From Ampullaceana balthica (taxonomy: Eukaryota > Mollusca > Gastropoda > Lymnaeidae), in the NCBI GenBank assembly GCA_944989445.1, contig CALYLW010000681.1:1-64000 (forward strand): a stretch of DNA of 64,000 nucleotides, given 5' to 3'. Below the pieces are notes generated by a model that saw only the letters and a program-made list of their open reading frames with translations, had not been told where the DNA came from and searched no databases. Positions 56,616-64,000 of this stretch are shown here, in pieces (position 1 is the stretch's first letter; each line of letters begins with the position of its first letter). Made by a program: the position numbers and the translations under genes.

Positions 56616-56621
56616 AATAAA
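56616..56621 (+). terminator. Candidate polyadenylation signal
   Basis: AATAAA about 160 bp after the stop codon. Another AATAAA overlaps the stop codon itself (56453-56458), and a further one lies at about 56724. Which is used cannot be told from sequence alone. Confidence 0.5.
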
Positions 56622-57004
56622 AGTTTACGAGAGAAGTCTTTGCAAAGAAATTCAAATTATTTAATTTTGTTTATTAATGTTTTGAAATGATTGATCCTCT
56701 TTTTAGAATTATAACCGCAATTTAATAAAACAAGTTGTCTATTTCAATATAATTTTTTTCAATAAATTGATTCATTTAAAAGAACGTAGCATAGTGTTGT
56801 GTCTTTTTTCTATTTAAAACAAAAAAATATCTATGACTATAAAAATTGTTGGTTGGAAAAAGTCTGCAATACTTGTTATCTGTTATGTGAAAGTTTTCTT
56901 AAGTCATTGAGTTTTATGATTTGATTTCTTGGCTCTTGCCTTGTGGTTTGTGCTACTTATCTGCCTATATATAATGTTTCAATATTTGGTTTTATAACTT
57001 TTTG

Positions 57005-57120
57005 ACCCTGTACGAATCAACCCCTGAACGTTCGAACCTTCCGATTCGACCACAGGACGTTTTAACCCCGATCGATTCGACCACGGACTGTTCGAACATG
57101 GACTATTATTCCAGGATAAT
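57005..57120. repeat. TTCGACC-type minisatellite, copy 2
   Basis: Matches the array at 39595-39770 with units such as ATTCGACCACAGGACG. Lies in the 3' flank of the intact gene, at the position equivalent to that in the upstream relic. Confidence 0.75.
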
Positions 57121-57383
57121 TAGACAACATTATATGGGTGACAATGCAATCAGGCTTATAGAGTAATAGATGGATAACTTGTAAACAGGGTATACGTGAA
57201 CCTGACAGGACGTAACGAAACCGTGAACGTTTCAGCAAAGATCCTTCTTCAACGAACAAATAGTACACAAATAAAACGAACATAAAGAAATAACAAATAC
57301 AATTTTAGCTGCAGTTTAATCCAAAGATTCCAGGAGAAAAATGTTATGAGCTTATATAGGAGAGGGTGAGTGTGGTCAATCAA

Positions 57384-57677
57384 TTAGGTTGTCAGCACAA
57401 ACACAACATTCATCCCATGTGATGCAATGGTCACATACTCGTTGATTAGTCTATTCGCCAGACTGACAATGCCGGGTGTGTTTGTGCAAGAGATCATGGC
57501 GGTGACAGACATGTGTTCGACGCCCATGTGGTCACGTCCATTGAAGTGTCGGGAGACAGAACACTGTTTGTCTTGTGTAATCGCACACACATGCTCTGCG
57601 ATGCAGCAGGAGAGTAACCTCCCCGACTCACCTATGTATTTCAAAGAGCAGCACTTACACTTATTTGTGTAGACCAC
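57384..57677 (-). pseudogene. GIY-YIG endonuclease domain of the Penelope-like element
   Basis: KCKCCSLKYIGESGRLLSCC followed by IAEH, then SVSRHFNGRDHMGVEHMSVT. The KYIGES(G)R core with the downstream His is the Penelope nuclease signature. Open over 97 codons, but cut off from RT by frameshifts, and therefore probably inactive. Confidence 0.88.
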
Positions 57678-57934
57678 ATTACGGCTGGTACAAAAAAGCC
57701 ATTCCTAATCTTATATATCCCCTTAGGGAAGACAATCTGGTCCGTCTTCGTAACAAAAGGACATGTCTTACAGCGACGACGGCCGCATGGTTTACAACCC
57801 AAATGGGAGGGTGGAATACAGAGGCGACTATAAACCAGAAGGTCTTACACATTTTTTCCTCATGAATACAATTAGGGGTTGGGCGGAGAATATGTTGTTA
57901 GAATCAGGGTCCGCGAGGAGGATGGCGTGGTTTT

Positions 57935-58625
57935 TCAAAAAGATTTATTTTGCCCTGATGTTGTGGTGATGGTATGTGAGAACCAGTTTTCTCCTATCAC
58001 CACTGTCACAGATGCGTGATACAAAGGCTTCCACACGATTGCAGCTTTTAACTCGCTGAAGTGCATATTGCAGTATAGGTTCAGGGTAAGACCTTTGTCT
58101 AAAAAACTCCACCTTTTAATACGCATTTTCCCAAAAGTCCTCATTAGATTGACACAGTCTACAGAGACGAAGAAGTTGAGAAAGGCAATATAATCCTTAC
58201 AGGATTTGAGATGACAAGAGCGATACAGTAGGTTGTCTGTAGGTTTGAAATAGGCCGAAGTGAGGAGGCAGTTTTTCTTGCGAGTTACAGTAATGTCCAG
58301 AAAGTTTACAGATAGTTCAGAAATCATGTGACTGAACTTGGCGGGTGGAAAGAATGTACAAAATTGATGAACGTGTCCAGTTCACTTCTCTCCATATGAA
58401 TCACCCCAATGCTGTCATCAATGTATCTCTTATAGATTTCAGGGAGGCGACCAGTGTACTCTTGTTCCACTTTGTGCTCAAAATGACCCATGAACAAAGA
58501 AGCGTTAGCTGTGCATGTCAGATTCTAGTCCCCATAGCGACCCCACTGATTTGATCATAGAACTAGCCATTTAACTCAAACGAGTTGAGGGTTAGGACCA
58601 ATTCCGCCAACAGTAGTAAGGTATG
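57935..58625 (-). pseudogene. Penelope reverse transcriptase, palm and thumb, frame-shifted
   Basis: The YIDD catalytic motif lies at 58413-58424 (complement), preceded by SLFMGHFEHKVEQEYTGRLP. To its left, after a frame change near 58325, comes SVNFLDITVTRKKN, then SAYFKPTDNLLYRSCHLKSC, the conserved end of Penelope RT. Right of YIDD are GVAMGT and LVLTLNSFEL, again with a frame change and a stop. Lesions are numerous. Confidence 0.9.
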
Positions 58626-58630
58626 TGTAG

Positions 58631-59728
58631 GTATAATGGGATGCGGTTGTGGCTTCTGGCTGTACATTTACTTTTTTCGCTGCTAGCGTTTTATATTTGG
58701 TGCTGTGTAAGTATTGTTTCTGTATATAATGTTAATCTGTAAAAACAACCGATAAGTTTCTCACTGAACGTCATCTTGTCAGTGTAATAATGTTTTAATA
58801 TAGAGATAGGTCCCAGAAACTCCTTACCAAAGACAAGATCATACTGAATGTAATGTTTGTGTGTTGAAATGTTTTTATTTGATATCAGCGATGAAGCAGC
58901 AAATTTAAACATATTATTATCAAGCGTAATGTTCTATTTTTAACGTACAGGAATGAGCTTTTAGAAAATTAAAATATATTATTTATCAGAAATTAAATTC
59001 CTTACCACGGGGTGTGTATGGAATGGTGCCTTGCCATAAAACGGCCGATTTTGTAAATACGTCACTGAAAATAAAACATGGGACGACGCTCAGTTAGGTA
59101 CTAGGAATTTACGTGAGCACTGTTTGAATCTTTGAATTAATATTTGTAATTAAATAGTGATAAGAAATTTATTCAAATTTATGTTTAAGCTTTTGACTAT
59201 AAATCCCAACGAGCATCACTCAATATAAGGTCTTGGAAGAAATACTGCACCAAAAATAACTCGTTTTGAACGTCCGCGTAAACGTGTTCAATATGATTGG
59301 CTGTAGGAGTCATATGCATTTGAGGGACCAATCATTATCGATGACCGGACATAACATTGCGTTGTATTATATAGGATGGCTTAATAGCTTGGCTAAGGAT
59401 GTGCAGTTGCCGTACAATAGGATGCATAGTGGGAACTGCCTCGTAGCTGCCAGTCCCTCATAACGCAAATGTGTACTGGACAATGTCCAACAAACAGCTA
59501 CTTGCACAGTTTAAACCCACATGGGAGCCCCGGCTGCCACTTGTGTGACAAGACTTGGTAGACATTGGCACATCTGATGAACGATTGTTCTGCAACGATT
59601 TGGGATGCGGACCGGACAGGCAGCATTAGACCTTCGAATGAATTACAGTATGTTGATGCCCTATGTTCAGGTTTTCTGAGGACTCGTTCTTGCAATGAAA
59701 ATGTAACACATTCATTTTTCCATTTCAG
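58631..59728. other. No gene seen
   Basis: AT-rich sequence. A short TCGTTTTGAACGTCCGCGTAAA stretch near 59264 resembles a piece of the Helitron near 18150, but the similarity is too short to place. Confidence 0.4.
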
Positions 59729-59832
59729 GAATAATCTGAGTCTCTTTCTGGAGGAGGCATGCTTGCTCAAGTTAATTCAAAAGTTGAACTTCTTCAGCTA
59801 GAACGTTTAAAGTTGGGGATCAACTAAATGTG
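59729..59832 (+). pseudogene. Decayed copy of CTLD exon 3 (downstream gene relic)
   Basis: After TTTTCCATTTCAG, the segment GAATAATCTGAGTCTCTTTC, then GGAGGAGGCATGCTTGCTCA, aligns with exon 3 of the intact gene (44047-44149). The similarity continues past the donor (GTGTAAGTTTTAATGCTAAC). It reads TAA after the first base triplet, so it cannot be translated. It shows that a second downstream gene copy once existed. Confidence 0.85.
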
Positions 59833-59913
59833 TAAGTTTTAATGCTAACCATATACATAATTATTTTCTTTTTGTTTCATCTAACATTTTTTATTTCATT
59901 TCTTTTGCAGAAA

Positions 59914-60187
59914 TGTAGTGACGTGTGAGAGAAGTGTTGTGTTGTTGTATTGACATTGTATGAGCGTGCGAGTTGACAAGTACGAAACACGTGGTTTGTG
60001 ATGTGAACTGTAAGCGTGCGAGGTCGTGGACTGGTAGAATAGCTGACTATAAATAGACAGTTCAAGAGGCAACCGAGATGGTTGATTGTATGGTTGATTG
60101 CAGTGGATTTTATAGTTGATTAAAGACAGTTGTTAACCAGATCACAGTGTGTTTAAGTCTTGTTACTTGACCATAAGTTATATTACA
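59914..60187 (+). mobile_element. 5' LTR of a Gypsy-type retrotransposon
   Basis: Starts TGTAGTGACG and ends TATTACA (TGTA/TACA termini, 274 bp). It has a TATA-like ACTATAAATAG at about 60047 and ATTAAA near 60120. Directly after the end comes TGGTGTCATAAG, a plausible primer-binding site starting TGG. The insertion point lies just downstream of the pseudo-exon. Confidence 0.85.
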
Positions 60188-61580
60188 TGGTGTCATAAGT
60201 AAAGGACCTCAAGACTATTTGAACTACTGACGTCATCACTATTACATGGTGTCAGATGGACCGACCCCACCCGCCACAACCACTGGAGCTACATGAAACA
60301 TTGCTGACAACTGGAAGATATTTAAGCAGTCTTTCCAAATATGCAAGATAGCTAATGGACTCGACACAAAAAGCAAAGAAGTGCAGAGCATGACTCTGCT
60401 GCATGTAATAGGCCAGGAAGCGGTAGAAGTGTACAATACATTCCAATAGACTGGACAGGAATGTGACGATTGTGACACAGATTTTCATTCAGTGAAGTGA
60501 TTGTTACGAAAATTCCAGAATTATTGTTTGTCGAGAAAGAATGTGACAGTCAAGAGACACATGTTTTTTCTCCAGAAAGCAACATTAGGGAGAAGGTTTC
60601 GATAATATTATAACAGACCTTAAACTTAAAGCAAAGACTTGTGAATTTGAAAGTTTAACAGAGTCGCTGATAAAGGACCGAATTGTGGCTGGAGTAAATA
60701 ACGAATATCTCAAGGCTAGACTACTGAGAGAATTAGACCTGAATTTAAACAAGGCTGAAATTAAATGCAAAGTGGTGGAAACGTCAGAATGGAAACTCAA
60801 AGCTTTAAATGAAGAAAAAATGTTCAAGCTTTGAACTCAAAGGCATGTGAGGAATCAAGTACGCACATGACAACAAGTCAACATGTCAAGCAAGCTGTAA
60901 GGTAAAGTACACAAATAAAAGCAGGCAAATGTAAATATTGTGGAAAAAACCATAAACCTAGAAAGCGTCTCGCTTATGGGAAGTTATGCAACAACTGTGG
61001 AAAATTGAATCATTTTTCTGCTGTATGCAAATCAAAACGTGTACAAGTGGTCAACCGTCAACTAAAAATCACTTGGACTATAATCAGGAAACATTCTGCA
61101 TAGGACGTATGTCCATGCAACACGCAACGAGTGATGAGTGGAATGCAGTCGTCACGCTTGCACAGAGGCCAGTAATGTTCACACTGGACACAGGCGCACA
61201 TGTAAACATTCTGCCTCAGATATTGTTTAGTCAACTTGGAATGGGAAAATGCAGAAATCAACAGCAAGGCTCACTACGTACAGTGGAAAAACATTACCTT
61301 TTGTAGGCAAAACATCAAATAAATGCTCTGTGAAAGAAAAGGCAGAGGTGCTGGAGTTTCAAATAGTAAAGACGCACTCAAAGCCTATCCTTGGTCTGAA
61401 AGGTTGTCAGAAATTTAAACATCTTGAGAGAGTGGATGTTATTGAAAATGATACATTGTCTAAATATACAGACGTATTTAGTGGTCTTTGTTCAATGGAA
61501 GAGGACTACTATATAAAAATGTCAAGCCAGTAGTACATGCGGCTAGAAAAATTCGAGCTGTGTTGAGAGATAATGTCAAT
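60188..61580 (+). pseudogene. Gypsy (K02A2.6-like) gag-protease-RT start, truncated and stopped
   Basis: A gag start near 60255 reads WKIFKQSFQICKIANGL and QSMTLLHVIGQEAVEVYNTF. Two zinc-knuckle-like segments follow: CKYCGKNH...C and CNNCGKLNHFSAVC (about 60930-61030). Then come the aspartic protease motif FTLDTGAHVNILP (61180-61220), a spacer, and VVHAARKIRAVLRD at the RT entry. Several frameshifts and stops break it. The copy ends near 61580, before the RT catalytic core, so it is an inactive 5' fragment. Confidence 0.88.
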
Positions 61581-61930
61581 AAATAGAAGTAAAAAATATT
61601 TTTAAAAACCACGTTTTTATAAGCGGACTAAAAGAAGAAAATACATTTTTAACATTTTAAATTGAAAATTAGTACTATGGTGTATATGACTAAAAAGGTG
61701 GGGTGGGCGCTTCTCAGGCTTAACTAATTCAATTCTCTCATTTTCTTACTCGTCATTTGTAAACACTAATCATTTTAGCCGAACGCCTAAAAAGCACCCG
61801 CCCACGTTTTTAGTCATATTACATCATAGTACTCGCGTTATATTTTAAATTTTTAAAAATTTATTTTCTTCTTTTTAAAAGCTTATAAAAACTTGGTTTT
61901 TAAAAATATTTTTTTTTACTTCTATTTATT
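61578..61930. mobile_element. Long-arm foldback element (palindromic MITE)
   Basis: The left arm starting AATAAATAGAAGTAAAAAAT is mirrored to AATAAATAG at the right end (complement of CTATTTATT). Arms are about 140 bp with only moderate divergence, meeting around the CTTCTCAGG/ATTTTAGCC centre. Internal GTACTATG, ATGACTAAAAA and GGTGGGGTGGGCGC blocks also pair. No coding capacity. Confidence 0.82.
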
Positions 61931-61935
61931 TTATT

Positions 61936-62365
61936 ATTTTTAGTCTAAGTGTATGCTATGGTGAATTTTGAAGTAATGATTATTTTCAAATATAATACGC
62001 ATTGCCCGACAAACATTTACAGACTGGAAATGAATGATCTCCCCTTGATGTTAAACATGTTTTTTGTGGTCCGGGTTGGTGTGGAGTCGGCACGTGAATG
62101 TAATATAAACAAGGGCAGACGGATAATACATAGGCTTCTATTTAGATAAACTAAAAAGTTCAATAATTTAATAACGGTACATTCGATTGATCTGAAATTT
62201 TGATACAATGCATTGTCATCCATGATCTATATGTAGTAAAAATTTTAGATCTCTATGACCATCAAAAGGGGTTTAATTTTACGTTGGCAGATTTGAAAAA
62301 AATTGTTGACAGACAAACCAACAAACTTGAACAAAAGTGAGTTAATAAAAACGTGGTAATAAAAC
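61936..62365 (-). repeat. Family X-related diverged unit
   Basis: Contains TATAATACGCATTGCCC and TTCAATAATTTAATAACGGTACATTCGA, which belong to family X, but lacks its usual right end. It forms the diverged first member of the array that follows. Confidence 0.6.
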
Positions 62366-64000
62366 AAACCCGTAAAAACCAAGTTTTTGACTATAAATCC
62401 CTTATATATGAGACATAACTAACAGTATTGATTATTTTCAAACATTTACAGACTGAATATGTCTTAACTCAAGTTTGCTTCATAACCCTAGGGGTGGAGG
62501 GGTGGGTGGGAGGGGAAGAGGAAAAGTCTGGTCACCGATTCGATTGACCGAGCTCAGCGTGACACGTAAAATGTAAAAAAAAAGCACCCCGTCGCTTCGT
62601 TGGGTCGCCTCAATGCGTCAGCTCAAACTTTCACGTGGCAAAAAAAAACAATAACAAACCGTGAATTTGAATTACATACCTCATATAAGGATAAACTAAA
62701 AATGCATTAATTTAATTACGGTACTTTCGATTGATCTGAAATTTGGATACAATGCATTGTTAGTAGAGACGGGTCTGTGTGCCAAATGTCAGCTCGATCG
62801 AATCACGGGAAATGGGTCATTTTTGACTTTTGTTTTTCCGCCCACCCATGAGATGACGACAGACAGAGAGACAGAGACGGCGGTGAAGTTAATATAAGGG
62901 ATTTAATCAAACAAACCCGTAAAAACAAAGTTTTTGACTATAAATCCCTTATATATTAGACATAACTAACAGTATTGATTATTTTCAAACGCTAAAAACA
63001 TTGACCTACTGACACCGAGTGATGTCCCTTGTCTTTAATAAATGGGGGTGGGACGGGAGGGGGTGTCGGCACGACGGTCGGCGTCAACTCAAACTCACGT
63101 GGAAGTGGAAGAAAAAATTAATAACAAACCGTGAATTTGAATTACATACCTCATATAAGAATAAACTAAAAATGCATTAATTTAATTCCGGTACGCTCGA
63201 TCGATCTTAAATTTTGATACGATGCATTGTTAAGTTAGGCGGGTCCGTGTGCCCAATTTCAGCTCGATCGGATCGCTGGAAGATGGTCATTTTCGACTTT
63301 TCTTTTTCCGCCCGCCCAGCCTATGAGAGAGATGATGAGATGACCGGCCGCGACGTTAATATAAGGGATTTAATCAAACAAACCCGTAAAAACAAAGTTT
63401 TTGACTATAAATCCCTTATATATGAGACATAACTAACAGTATTGATTATTTTTAAACATTTACAGACTGACACCGAGTGATGTCCCTTGACTTTAATAAA
63501 TGGGGGTGGGATGTGAGGGGGTGTCGGCACGACGGTCGGCGTCAACTCAAACTCACGTGAAAGTGGAAGAAAAAAAACAATAACAAACAGTGAATTTGAA
63601 TTACATACCTCATATAAGGATAAACTAAAAATGCATTAATTTAATTACAGTACGTTCGATCGATCTGAAATTTTAAAACGATACATTGTTAGGTTAGACG
63701 GGTCCGTGCGCCAAATTTCAGCTCGATCCGATCACTGGAAGTGGGTCATTTTCGACTTTTCTATTTCCGCCCGCCCAGCCCATGAGATGATGAGAGAGAT
63801 GATGAGATGACGACAGACAGACAGAGACGGCCGCGAAGTTAATATAATGGATTTAATAATAAAACAAACCCGTAAAAACAAAGTTTTTGACTATAAATCC
63901 CTTATATATGAGACAGAACTTAAAGTATTTACAAATATCTACAGACTGAATCTGTCTTTACACCCCTTTGCTTTTAACCCAAAAATGATGGGGTGGGGGT
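62366..64000 (-). repeat. Head-to-tail array of family X, at least 3 full units plus a partial
   Basis: Units start AAACCCGTAAAAAC(C/A)AAGTT at about 62366, 62914, 63378 and 63866, so lengths are about 548, 465 and 488 bp. Each ends TTAATATAA(G/T)GGATTTAAT, then a short AAACA spacer. All belong to the GACAGACAGAGA/GGCGG subtype with a G-rich block after AACATTTACAGACTGA. The array continues beyond the window. Confidence 0.9.

Larger units (their letters stand above)
57170..58630 (-). mobile_element. Penelope-like retroelement, 5'-truncated
   Basis: From right to left on the minus strand: an RT palm segment (LTLNSF, GVAMGT, then YIDD), the downstream KPTD segment, a Cys-rich linker (CKPCGRRRCKTCPFV), a GIY-YIG endonuclease and a 3' end with AACGTTTCAGCAAAGATCC in plus orientation. 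RT plus GIY-YIG in this order defines Penelope-like elements. Frames are shifted at several points and the N-terminal part is missing. The 3' end matches the inverted ends at 40880 and 42710. Confidence 0.9.

Overview
The window is animal nuclear DNA: AT-rich, with no bacterial-style operons, short intron-split exons with GT/AG borders, and very dense interspersed repeats. A secreted C-type lectin plus von Willebrand A (VWA) gene, Penelope-like elements, Helitrons, many hAT relics and K02A2.6-like Gypsy sequences together suggest an invertebrate, most plausibly a mollusc (gastropod). That is an inference; no single sequence here proves the taxon.

Only one gene looks intact. It is an eight-exon plus-strand gene at 40093-56457, with a TATA box just upstream, encoding a predicted 361-residue secreted protein: signal peptide, one C-type lectin domain (CTLD), a short Thr/Ser/Pro linker and one VWA domain. 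All eight exons join in frame with consensus splice sites. Its introns hold a Penelope-like element, a LINE tail, an uncharacterised repeat (family G), an almost complete hAT relic (itself interrupted by an LTR and another repeat), a tRNA-type SINE and a 54-bp minisatellite. Relics of sister copies lie on both sides. Upstream (35.7-39.8 kb) is a copy with a decayed signal exon, an exact-length linker exon with a stop codon, and no VWA exons. Downstream (59.73-59.83 kb) is a decayed copy of the second CTLD exon. This is therefore the survivor of a small local gene family.

Layout. 0-2.5 kb: 5' part and LTR of a minus-strand LTR retroelement. 2.8-4 kb: 30-bp and 80-bp tandem arrays. 5-8.8 kb: foldback MITE, repeat family X, repeat R2. 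9.2-14.7 kb: a transposon nest with clear 8-bp target duplications (two copies of hAT-like family H1 and an internally deleted hAT). 15.9-18.45 kb: a non-autonomous Helitron with both ends. 20.6-25.2 kb: a BED-type hAT transposase relic split by a third H1 copy that carries a MITE and family X. 26.2-28.9 kb: a second hAT transposase relic split by a probable solo LTR. 29-35.7 kb: MITE, (AT)n, family X, LINE 3' end, Helitron 3' end with tandem units, hAT-like element with TACCCGGGT ends. 35.7-59.9 kb: the lectin-VWA locus. 57.2-58.6 kb: Penelope-like element with RT and GIY-YIG remnants. 59.9-61.6 kb: 5' half of a Gypsy element with LTR. 61.6-64 kb: long-arm foldback element, then a head-to-tail array of family X that runs off the window.

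All coordinates and motifs were read by eye. Family names come from recognised motifs; no database search was run.
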